DNA from: Spirochaetales bacterium
GTDB lineage: Bacteria > Spirochaetota > Spirochaetia > SZUA-6 > DRHE01
Assembly: GCA_016930895.1 (NCBI GenBank)
Contig: JAFGFV010000437.1
Coordinates: 1-6,212 of the forward strand
DNA: 6,212 nucleotides
Reading direction: 5' to 3'
Shown here: positions 1 through 6,199 of the stretch, piece by piece
Position numbering within the stretch: the stretch's first letter is position 1
How the letters are laid out: every line of letters starts with the position of its first letter
The notes under the pieces: model-generated
What the model was told of the DNA's origin: nothing
The model's input: only the letters and a program-made list of their open reading frames with translations
Databases searched by the model: none
Position numbers and translations under genes: made by a program

Positions 1-151
1 CTTAGCGTGCTTCGCGGCCTCCGGCGAAGAAATACGCGCGCCGGGTGACGAGTGGGCTGCTCAGGAAGGATCAGCGGCACTCAAGCGGACGGGCGCCGCG
101 CGCATTCGAGCGACGGCCGCCGCAGCCCGTCGGGGGCGGCTCAGTCCCCGG

Positions 152-1735
152 TCAGTCCCCTCCGTCTTCCGACGGTTCCGGCGCCCCCATGGCCAGGAGC
201 ACGGGCTTGACCCGGGAGGCCCGGGCTTCGCTGGTCAGGACTGCCAGGCTGTCCCCGGGAAGGATCTCGAGGCCTGGTCGGGGCAGCATCTCGACCGAAC
301 CCCGCACGATCCCAACCAAGAAACAGTCCTCGGGAAGCAGCAGGTTGCGCAGCTCTCTGTGCTCGAGCGAAGAGCCGACACGAACCGGTATGGTCAGGAT
401 CACCTTCGTCTCTTCGTCTCCGGGCGGAGGGGTCAGTCCCCGGGCCTGCAGAGCCCGCGCGAGGAGCGCATCGTAGACCGCGGGGGAACGCAGCAGCTCC
501 GCCACGGCATACGCCACCGCCGACACCGCGATCAGGGACAGCAGATGGAACAAGGTGCCGGTCATCTCGGAGATCAGGATCGCTCCGGTGATCGGCGCCT
601 TGACCACGGCGGTGAAGAAGGCCGCCATGCCCAAGATGACGAAGTTCACGGTGAACTGGGGGTCCACGCCTCCCAGCGCGGTGAAGACTACGGCGGCCAG
701 CCTGCCCACCAGCGCACCGATCACGAGCATGGGCAGAAAGATGCCTCCAGGGGCCCCGGTGCCGTAGCTGGCCGAGGTGAAGAGCATCTTCCCGGCGATG
801 AGCACGATCAGGAGGGAGAGTCCCACAGCACCGGCCGCGGAGCGCTCGACCAGCGAGTGGCCTCCTCCCAAGACCTCGGGCAGCACGAAGCCCAGCACCC
901 CGGCGGCGAGCAGCGCTGCCACCGGCCGAAGCTCCTCCCGCAGGGGCCCGTAGAGCTTCTGAGAGCCGCGGAGCATCAGGTTGAACAGGGACCCCAGGAG
1001 CCCGCAGGCGATCCCCAGGGGCAGGAGGTAGGGGTACAGCTCGAGGGGCAGGATCTGTTGAACCTGCAGGTCGAACACCGGACGCAGGCCGAAGAAGTGA
1101 CGGGAGACCAGGTCGGCGGAGATCGAGGAGATCATCAGGCAGGTGAGCATCACCGGGGAGAAGCTCTTGTGCAGCTCCTCGAGGGCGAACAGGACCCCTG
1201 CCAGGGGGGCGTTGAAGGCGGCGGCCAGACCGGCGCCGGCCCCCGCACTGACCAGGTACCGCTGCTCCAACGACGGAAAGCTCGCACGCCGGCTGAACCC
1301 CTCGCCGACCTGCGCTCCCAGTTGGATCGAGGGACCCTCCCTGCCCAGGGAAAGCCCGGCTGCGATGGCCATGCACCCGCCGGAGAACTTGAACAGCAGT
1401 TCCTTGAACCACTGCTGCATTCGCACCTGCCGCATCAGCACGGCCTTGACCTGAGGGATGCCGCTGCCGCGGATCATCCAGGAGCGCTTGACCATCCAGC
1501 CCAGCAGGACCCCGATGCCCGCGAGCAGAACGAACCAACCGGCGGTGTAGGGCCAGGGTGAGCGCCGGAGCAACCCGTACACGAGGGCCCGGAGCTCCTC
1601 GAGCTCGTTGAGCGCCAGGCGATAGCCCACCACCACCATCCCGGTGGCAAGCCCCACCCCGATGCACTTCAGGTACAGCCGCTTCTTGCTGCCCTGCCAC
1701 TTGGTGATCGTCTGAAGAATGCTCGCGCTGCGCAT
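152..1735 (-). CDS. CLC-family chloride/proton exchanger with C-terminal RCK_C (TrkA-C) domain
   Basis: A 527-residue inner-membrane protein predicted to exchange chloride for protons. Seen in the sequence: the selectivity-filter signatures occur in order, GSGIP at residues 90-94 (Ser91 corresponds to the Cl-coordinating serine), GREGP at 131-135 (Glu133 is the external gating glutamate), EE at 186-187 (matching the internal proton-glutamate region of E. coli ClcA), GIFLP at 331-335, and Tyr421 in VYDALLAR (matching the pore tyrosine). Having both glutamates favours an exchanger over a passive channel, and GREGP with a filter serine argues against the fluoride-specific subfamily. Residues about 440-515, ending in a PGDSLAVL motif, look like an RCK_C/TrkA-C ligand-binding domain, which E. 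coli ClcA lacks; its ligand is unknown. The ATG at 1735 is chosen because no in-frame start lies close upstream and it leaves about 20 residues before the first helix. Only a weak GGAACG precedes it. It appears monocistronic, with its own promoter. The family call is firm; the transported ion is inferred. Confidence 0.95.
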   Translation of the reverse strand: MRSASILQTITKWQGSKKRLYLKCIGVGLATGMVVVGYRLALNELEELRALVYGLLRRSPWPYTAGWFVLLAGIGVLLGWMVKRSWMIRGSGIPQVKAVLMRQVRMQQWFKELLFKFSGGCMAIAAGLSLGREGPSIQLGAQVGEGFSRRASFPSLEQRYLVSAGAGAGLAAAFNAPLAGVLFALEELHKSFSPVMLTCLMISSISADLVSRHFFGLRPVFDLQVQQILPLELYPYLLPLGIACGLLGSLFNLMLRGSQKLYGPLREELRPVAALLAAGVLGFVLPEVLGGGHSLVERSAAGAVGLSLLIVLIAGKMLFTSASYGTGAPGGIFLPMLVIGALVGRLAAVVFTALGGVDPQFTVNFVILGMAAFFTAVVKAPITGAILISEMTGTLFHLLSLIAVSAVAYAVAELLRSPAVYDALLARALQARGLTPPPGDEETKVILTIPVRVGSSLEHRELRNLLLPEDCFLVGIVRGSVEMLPRPGLEILPGDSLAVLTSEARASRVKPVLLAMGAPEPSEDGGD

Positions 1736-1761
1736 CGACGTTCCGGTTTGCGACCCAGGCC

Positions 1762-1790
1762 AGCATAAGCATCGGAAGGGGGAAGGGCAA
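1762..1790 (-). promoter_or_regulatory. Putative sigma70-type promoter for the CLC gene
   Basis: On the minus strand TTGCCC (1790-1785) and TATGCT (1767-1762) each match the -35 and -10 consensus at four of six positions and are separated by exactly 17 bp. The predicted start of transcription near 1755 would leave a leader of about 20 bases before the ATG at 1735. The position fits well but both boxes are imperfect, and in G+C-rich DNA such matches can arise by chance. Confidence 0.4.
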
Positions 1791-1969
1791 GGGCGGAGGC
1801 CGCGGTTGCGTGGGAACGCGGAAACCGGTTTTCTGTACGGCGCTGACCGGCGGGCACGAGAGATGGTCCATTCCCGTAACCCAGGGCGAGAAACCGGCCC
1901 TTCGAGGAGTCCGCACCGATCTTGTCACGGGCGCATGGCTTCTGGGGGCCGCTCCGGCGCGTCGGCGGC

Positions 1970-1985
1970 CGTTTCCGCGGAAACG
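1970..1985. repeat. Perfect 16-bp palindrome, candidate operator
   Basis: CGTTTCCGCGGAAACG reads identically on both strands and lies about 215 bp upstream of the CLC transcription start predicted here. Its half CGCGGAAAC recurs exactly at 1817-1825, nearer that promoter. A dimeric DNA-binding regulator is one explanation. With no loop it is unlikely to act as a terminator. No known consensus is recognised. Confidence 0.45.
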
Positions 1986-2039
1986 TCCGGGCTATCGCGG
2001 GCTGGCGGGGCCTGGTCGGCCATCCGCCGCGCCCTGAAA

Positions 2040-2058
2040 CCAACCTGCCTCGGTTAGG
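2040..2058 (-). terminator. Weak hairpin downstream of the hydrolase gene, possible terminator
   Basis: On the minus strand, CCTAACC and GGTTGG pair around a GAGGCA loop with one bulged base, followed directly by TTT. It lies about 60 bases past the hydrolase stop codon at 2116, so it could end that transcript. The stem is short, bulged and lacks a proper T-tract, so this is tentative. Confidence 0.22.
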
Positions 2059-2059
2059 T

Positions 2060-2086
2060 GCCGTGAGAGCCGTGTGCGCCGTGTCG
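2060..2086. repeat. Three tandem 9-bp units with GCCGTG core
   Basis: GCCGTGAGA, GCCGTGTGC and GCCGTGTCG follow each other without gaps, keeping the first six bases and varying the last three. A TG continues into the palindrome TGAAATTTCA at 2087-2096. The cluster is immediately downstream of the hydrolase stop codon. No function can be assigned; it may be a slippage product or a binding-site array. Confidence 0.5.
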
Positions 2087-2115
2087 TGAAATTTCAGTGG
2101 CTGGACGGACCCAAC

Positions 2116-3471
2116 TCAGGGGGCTGGCTCACCGTCCCCGACCACCCGTTGGATGCAGCGGTAGAGGGCGTCCCGCAGCGCTTTTTCCCGGGGATCGTCG
2201 TGGGAGAACGCCCCCATCTTGATCATAGCGTAGCCGTATCCCACCTCGAGGTCCGGGTCTGCGAAGCCGAAAGAGCCCCCCGCGCCGGGGGCGCCAAACG
2301 AGCGGCGGCTGGAGCCGAAGTCCACGGCCGGAGATGAGCGGGTAAACCCCAAAGCGTACCACGTGTCGAAGCGCAGCACTTCGTCCTTGGCCCCGGCGGG
2401 CGGGGTGAGCGGCTCCGCGCTGATCAGCTCGAGGGTCCGGGGCTCGAGGCCCAGGATCTTGCCGCCGGTGGCGAACTCGCTGTAGGCATGGGCCACGGCC
2501 CGCACCTGACCGATTCCGTTGCCCGAGGGCTGCTCAACCGAGCGGGAGAACCGGTCATTGAGCTCGTAGCCATCCGGATGGCTGCGGCTGCGAGGGACCG
2601 GGATGTTCAGGGTCCGCCAGAACAGCGACTTGCGGTCGAACAGGCTCTTGCGGAACTCCCTGGGCAGCTTGCTCAAGGCCGGCAGGGCGCTTGCCGGCTT
2701 GAGCGGGACCAGGCTGGCGACTCGGCTGTCGGGAACCTCGGGAGGCAGGCCGATGTAGAACTCGATTCCCAGCGGGGCGGCGATTTCCTCCTGGAAGAAG
2801 CGCCCCAGGCTGCGGTGGGCCGGATCTACCCGTCGGATCAGCTCGTTCATGTAGAAGCCGATCGTGGCTCCGTGGTACCCGTGGCGTTCCCCCGGAGGCC
2901 AGAGAGGCACCTGTCGAGCCAGGAGTGCGGCCATGGCGTCCAGGTCGGCCAGGCGCTGCACGGGAAGCGGCTCGTCAAGCAGGACGAGCCCCGCCTCGTG
3001 AGCCAGGAGTTGCCGGACCGTGATTCCCCCCTTGCCGCCCTCGACGAACTCGGGCCAGTACGTGCTGACCTTTTCCTCGTAGTCCAGCCAGCCGCGGGAG
3101 TGGGCCAGGGCCAGGGTCATGGCCGACAGCCCCTTGGTGGAGGACATGACCATGACGAGGGTGTCTTCGCCCCACGGCTCGCGGGTTTTGACGTCCCGGT
3201 AGCCACCCCAAAGGTCGACGACCTTCTGCCCCTTCCAGTACGCGCATACCGCCGCCCCGACTTCGCCGCGCTTGGCGAAGTTCCGAAGGAACTCCTCCCG
3301 CACCTCCTCGAAGCCAGGGGCGACGTAGCCATGGATCATCGAAGGGGGCACTCGCGGGCTCGAGCTGCAGGCGGTCGCCAGTGCTGAAAGCGTGGCCACC
3401 GCCAGGGCGGCGCCCAGGCGGGCGGGGGGAGAGGAGTGAACGGAGCGGCGGGAAGCCGGCGGGAGCTGCAA
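2116..3471 (-). CDS. Predicted lipoprotein serine hydrolase, class C beta-lactamase/esterase fold (beta-lactamase family, PF00144)
   Basis: A 451-residue hydrolase of the group that includes EstB-type esterases, LACTB proteins and class C beta-lactamases; the substrate is unknown. Seen: an N-terminal hydrophobic stretch ending in LATAC (Cys35), a lipobox that suggests export and lipid anchoring; the family motif DLWGGYRD (86-93); the SxxK catalytic motif SSTK (Ser110 nucleophile, Lys113); the YHGAT segment with Tyr199 as likely general base; and FGAPGAGGSFGFADP near the C-terminus (from 392), equivalent to the HxG/KTG strand. Ala394 sits where many relatives have His. The frame stays open to a TTG at 3660, but that longer version would run through two promoters. 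I chose the TTG at 3471 because it lies just below a minus-strand promoter and gives a normal lipoprotein signal. The AAGGAG at 3497-3492 is about 20 bases away, longer than ideal, so the start is uncertain. The first ATG (3339) would lose the lipobox. A true beta-lactamase role is unlikely but not excluded. Confidence 0.88.
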   Translation of the reverse strand: MQLPPASRRSVHSSPPARLGAALAVATLSALATACSSSPRVPPSMIHGYVAPGFEEVREEFLRNFAKRGEVGAAVCAYWKGQKVVDLWGGYRDVKTREPWGEDTLVMVMSSTKGLSAMTLALAHSRGWLDYEEKVSTYWPEFVEGGKGGITVRQLLAHEAGLVLLDEPLPVQRLADLDAMAALLARQVPLWPPGERHGYHGATIGFYMNELIRRVDPAHRSLGRFFQEEIAAPLGIEFYIGLPPEVPDSRVASLVPLKPASALPALSKLPREFRKSLFDRKSLFWRTLNIPVPRSRSHPDGYELNDRFSRSVEQPSGNGIGQVRAVAHAYSEFATGGKILGLEPRTLELISAEPLTPPAGAKDEVLRFDTWYALGFTRSSPAVDFGSSRRSFGAPGAGGSFGFADPDLEVGYGYAMIKMGAFSHDDPREKALRDALYRCIQRVVGDGEPAP

Positions 3472-3507
3472 GTGGCGGCGCGTCTCAGGTTCTCCTTGTT
3501 GGCGGTG

Positions 3508-3536
3508 ATCGTATCGGGGTGCAGCCAGGCAGTCAA
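3508..3536 (-). promoter_or_regulatory. Predicted sigma70-type promoter for the serine hydrolase
   Basis: On the minus strand TTGACT (3536-3531, five of six consensus) and TACGAT (3513-3508, four of six) are separated by exactly 17 bp. Transcription would begin near 3501, just ahead of the AAGGAG at 3497-3492 and about 30 bases before the TTG at 3471. This is the main reason to reject the longer hydrolase reading frame that begins at 3660. Confidence 0.55.
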
Positions 3537-3602
3537 CGGTGTTGGACGCATCCCCGCCCTGCCAGCATCGACCCTCCCCCGGCGCGCCGTCAAGGCGTGG
3601 TC

Positions 3603-3631
3603 TTGACAATAGCCCGCAGGTTTCCGATATT
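3603..3631 (+). promoter_or_regulatory. Predicted sigma70-type promoter for the sulfur-transfer fusion gene
   Basis: A perfect TTGACA -35 box (3603-3608), an exact 17-bp spacer and GATATT (3626-3631, four of six) form the strongest promoter match in the window. Transcription would begin near 3638, giving a leader of about 38 bases with the ribosome binding site AAGGAAA and the ATG at 3676. A short dyad ATTC-GT-GAAT (3646-3655) lies in the leader and might be a regulator site, though it is too short to weigh much. Confidence 0.6.
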
Positions 3632-3663
3632 CGATCTGCCGGCTCATTCGTGAATCTCAATAT

Positions 3664-3670
3664 AAGGAAA
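3664..3670 (+). promoter_or_regulatory. Ribosome binding site of the sulfur-transfer fusion gene
   Basis: AAGGAAA with its AGGA core (3665-3668) lies seven bases before the ATG at 3676, close to ideal spacing. It fixes the start codon, which is also supported by the FAD-binding glycine motif beginning at about residue 4 as usual in this family. Confidence 0.75.
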
Positions 3671-3675
3671 GCAAT

Positions 3676-6168
3676 ATGAGCAAGATCCTGATCGTCGGAG
3701 GAGTGGCCGGGGGAGCGAGCACCGCGGCGCGCCTACGCCGAATGGACGAGCACGCCGAGATCGTGCTCTTCGAGCGGGGCCGCTACATTTCCTATGCCAA
3801 CTGTGGTCTGCCGTACTACATCGGCGGGGTAATCGCCGAGCGGGACCGGCTGTTCGTGCAGACCCCGGAGAGCTTCTCCGCCCGGTTCCGCATCGACGTG
3901 CGGGTGCTCTCGGAGGTGACCCGCCTGGATCTCGAGGCGCGCCGGGTCGAGGTGCGGAACCTCGAAACCGGGGAGAGTTACACCGAGAGCTACGACAAGC
4001 TGGTGCTTTCCCCGGGCGCGGAGCCCGTCAAGCCCCCGATTCCCGGCATCGATCAGGCGGGGATCTTCACGGTGCGCAGCGTCCCGGACATCGATCGGAT
4101 CATGGAGTACATCGAAGCCCACCGGCCCCGGCGGGCCCTGGTCGTGGGGGCGGGCTTCATCGGCCTGGAGATGGCCGAAAACCTTCACCATCGGGGGATC
4201 TTCGTGACCATCGTGGAGATGGCCGAGCAGGTCATGACGCCCCTGGACTTCGAGATGGCCGCCGAGGTGCACCAGCACCTGAGGACCAAGAAGGTGGAGT
4301 TCTACCTCAAGGAGGCCGTGGCCTCCTTCGGCACCGAAAACGGGCACATCGTGGCGCGCCTGTCCAGCGGCAGGGCGCTGCCGGTGGACCTGGTGATCCT
4401 GGGCATCGGCGTCCGACCCGACGTGGCGCTGGCACGCGAGGCGGGGCTCAAGATCGGAGAGCGCGGCGGGATCGCTGTCGACGAGTTCATGCGCTGTTCG
4501 GACCCGAATGTATACGCCCTCGGGGATGCCATCGAGTTCCCCAACCCCCTGATTGGGCGGTCCATGACCACCTACCTGGCCGGGCCGGCCAACAAGCAGG
4601 GTCGGATCGTGGCGGACAACATCGTCCGGGGCAACGTGCGCAAGTACCAGGGCTCGATCTCCACGGCCATCGCCAAGGTCTTCGACCTGACCGTGGCGGC
4701 CACCGGGGTGTCCGAGAAGACCCTCAAGTCCGCCGGGATTCCCTACCTCTCCTCGATCACCCACTCGGCCTCTCACGCCGGCTATTATCCCGGGGCCCTG
4801 GCCACCACCCTCAAGATCGTGTTCGCTCCCGAAGACGGCAAGCTCTACGGGGCCCAGATCGTCGGCTACGCGGGGGTGGACAAGCGCATCGATGTCATCG
4901 CTTCGGTGCTCAAGGCGGGGGGCACGATCTACAACCTCGAGGAGATCGAGCACGCGTATGCCCCGCCGTTCTCCTCCGCCAAGGACCCGGTGAACATTGC
5001 CGGCTTCGTGGCCGAGAACATCCTCCAGGGGCTGGTCAAGACCGTGCAGTGGTCCGATCTGAACGATCAGGACCCGGCCCGCGCCATGCTGCTGGACGTG
5101 CGCGAACCGGAGGAGTACGCCCTCGGCCGCATCGGAGAGGCGGTCAACATCCCCCTGGACACCCTCCGGGGGCGACTCGGAGAGTTGCCCAGGGACAAGT
5201 CGATCATCGTCTACTGCGCGGCGGGCCTGCGCGCCTACGTGGGCTGCCGGATCCTGATGCAGAACGGCTTCAAGGAGGTCTACAACCTCTCGGGAGGCTA
5301 CAAGACCTACGAGCACGTGACCCAGAAGCAGGCCAACGAGGACATCTTCGAGGGGGACATCATCGGCAAGGACGACAATATCTACCAGGCCGACGTGGAA
5401 GGCCGCGGCGTGCCGGCCCAAACAGTGCGGCCGCCGGGCCAGGTCCTGGAGATCGATGCATCGGGGCTGCAGTGCCCGGGGCCGATCTTCCAGCTCAAGC
5501 AGGCGATGGACCGGGTGGCCGCCGGCGACCGGATCGTGGAGAAGGCCACGGACCCCGGCTTCCGCAACGACGTGGAATCCTGGTGCGCCATGACCGGGAA
5601 CCTCCTGGTGTCCCTGGAGGAGAAGGCCGGCACGATCACCGCTGTGGTGGAGAAGGGCACGGCCCCGTCAGAGGCCTCCCAGCGGGGCGGCCGGGATGGC
5701 AGGAACGCCAGCATCGTGGTGTTCAGCGACGACTTTGACCGCGCACTGGCGGCTTTCGTGATCGCCAACGGCGCCGCCTCGGCCGGCCAGAGGGTCACCT
5801 TGTTCTTCACTTTCTGGGGGCTGGACATCCTGCGCAAGGATCGGCGGGTTCGGGTGCGCAAGGATTTCATGGGGCGGATGTTCGGGGCCATGCTGCCCCG
5901 GGGCACCCGCAGGCTCAAGCTCTCCAAGCTGAACATGCTCGGCATGGGCGGAAAGCTGATGCGGGGGCGCATGCGCGCCCTCAAGATCGACTCCCTGGAG
6001 ACCATGATCCAGAACGCCCGGGCGAGCGGTGTGGAGCTGGTGGCCTGCCAGATGTCCATGGATATGATGGGGATCAAGCGGGAGGAGCTGGCCGACGGGG
6101 TCAAGGTCGGCGGGGTGGCGACCTACCTGCGGGAGGCCTCGGACAGCCGGGTCAACCTGTTCGTCTGA
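3676..6168 (+). CDS. Four-module sulfur-transfer flavoprotein: CoA-disulfide/persulfide reductase - rhodanese - TusA - DsrE2
   Basis: An 830-residue, probably cytoplasmic fusion predicted to reduce persulfides, polysulfides or CoA disulfides with NAD(P)H and pass sulfane sulfur between cysteines. Seen, in order: a pyridine nucleotide-disulfide reductase core (about 1-320) with FAD motif VGGVAGGAS, Cys43 in NCGLPYY, NAD(P)H motif GAGFIG (158-163) and FAD motif ALGDA (281-285); a dimerization domain (about 325-445) with Tyr370 and Tyr428; rhodanese (about 455-548) with loop CAAGLR, Cys514; TusA (about 588-660) with CPGP, Cys600; and DsrE2 (about 677-830) with Cys791 in ACQMSMDMMG. Known of the family: single-cysteine CoA-disulfide reductases use Cys43, and Bacillus anthracis CoADR-RHD and Shewanella Npsr join this core to rhodanese. 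The Tyr spacing of 58 matches my recollection of the CoADR active-site tyrosines. Glu181 after the second nucleotide-binding strand suggests NADH, an inference. All four key cysteines are present and the frame is intact. Sulfide detoxification or sulfur respiration are both possible roles; direction of sulfur flow is unknown. Confidence 0.95.
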   Translation: MSKILIVGGVAGGASTAARLRRMDEHAEIVLFERGRYISYANCGLPYYIGGVIAERDRLFVQTPESFSARFRIDVRVLSEVTRLDLEARRVEVRNLETGESYTESYDKLVLSPGAEPVKPPIPGIDQAGIFTVRSVPDIDRIMEYIEAHRPRRALVVGAGFIGLEMAENLHHRGIFVTIVEMAEQVMTPLDFEMAAEVHQHLRTKKVEFYLKEAVASFGTENGHIVARLSSGRALPVDLVILGIGVRPDVALAREAGLKIGERGGIAVDEFMRCSDPNVYALGDAIEFPNPLIGRSMTTYLAGPANKQGRIVADNIVRGNVRKYQGSISTAIAKVFDLTVAATGVSEKTLKSAGIPYLSSITHSASHAGYYPGALATTLKIVFAPEDGKLYGAQIVGYAGVDKRIDVIASVLKAGGTIYNLEEIEHAYAPPFSSAKDPVNIAGFVAENILQGLVKTVQWSDLNDQDPARAMLLDVREPEEYALGRIGEAVNIPLDTLRGRLGELPRDKSIIVYCAAGLRAYVGCRILMQNGFKEVYNLSGGYKTYEHVTQKQANEDIFEGDIIGKDDNIYQADVEGRGVPAQTVRPPGQVLEIDASGLQCPGPIFQLKQAMDRVAAGDRIVEKATDPGFRNDVESWCAMTGNLLVSLEEKAGTITAVVEKGTAPSEASQRGGRDGRNASIVVFSDDFDRALAAFVIANGAASAGQRVTLFFTFWGLDILRKDRRVRVRKDFMGRMFGAMLPRGTRRLKLSKLNMLGMGGKLMRGRMRALKIDSLETMIQNARASGVELVACQMSMDMMGIKREELADGVKVGGVATYLREASDSRVNLFV

Positions 6169-6174
6169 GGGTGG

Positions 6175-6199
6175 TCCTTCGGCCTTCGAAACCGAAGGA
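6175..6199 (+). terminator. Hairpin after the sulfur-transfer gene, possible terminator
   Basis: TCCTTCGG (6175-6182) and CCGAAGGA (6192-6199) form a perfect 8-bp stem around a 9-base loop, beginning seven bases after the stop codon. No T-run follows before the window ends, so it is not a classical intrinsic terminator. It may stall polymerase or protect the 3' end of the message. No further gene is visible in the remaining bases. Confidence 0.4.

Larger units (their letters stand above)
1736..2115. other. 380-bp intergenic region between the hydrolase and clc genes
   Basis: I see no convincing gene here: the open frames crossing it have no family features and run antisense or out of frame into clc. 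It holds a likely minus-strand clc promoter (1762-1790), a 16-bp palindrome (1970-1985), a 9-mer CGCGGAAAC that occurs inside that palindrome and again at 1817-1825, a near-palindrome around AAACCGGTTT (1822-1831), a weak hairpin (2040-2058), three 9-bp tandem units (2060-2086), and the palindrome TGAAATTTCA (2087-2096) just beyond the hydrolase stop codon. The density of short dyads suggests regulatory DNA for clc, but no known operator is recognised. Confidence 0.6.

Noticed and set aside
10..29. Possible terminator hairpin (CTTCGC / GCGAAG) at the window edge
   Set aside because: Only six paired bases with an 8-base loop, no T-run, and about 120 bases beyond the clc stop; the flanking gene is not visible so its role cannot be judged.
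359..1561. Plus-strand 400-codon frame antisense to the CLC gene
   Set aside because: Gln/Gly/His-rich shadow translation with no motif, no ribosome binding site of note, and fully covered by a real gene.
1736..1860. Fluoride riboswitch or other leader element ahead of the CLC gene
   Set aside because: I could not find the conserved fluoride-riboswitch bases, and the CLC filter motifs are of the chloride type.
141..1928. Minus-strand 595-codon frame overlapping the CLC gene
   Set aside because: It shares the strand but is out of frame with the CLC protein, which has all family motifs. Its translation is Arg/Gly/Pro/Ala-rich without recognisable features.
1669..2043. Minus-strand 124-codon frame across the clc upstream region
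   Set aside because: It overlaps the clc start in another frame, has no recognisable motif, and would read through the predicted promoter.
2488..3387. Plus-strand 299-codon frame antisense to the serine hydrolase
   Set aside because: Covered by a gene with catalytic motifs; the translation shows only composition-driven residues.
3733..5421. Long minus-strand open frame (562 codons) inside the sulfur-transfer gene
   Set aside because: It is antisense to a gene with clear domains. The translation is rich in His, Gly, Asp and Val as expected from mirrored G+C-rich codons, and shows no family motif.
5049..5738. Plus-strand 229-codon frame inside the sulfur-transfer gene
   Set aside because: Out of frame with the rhodanese and TusA domains; the Arg/Gly/Pro-rich translation is typical of a shifted frame.
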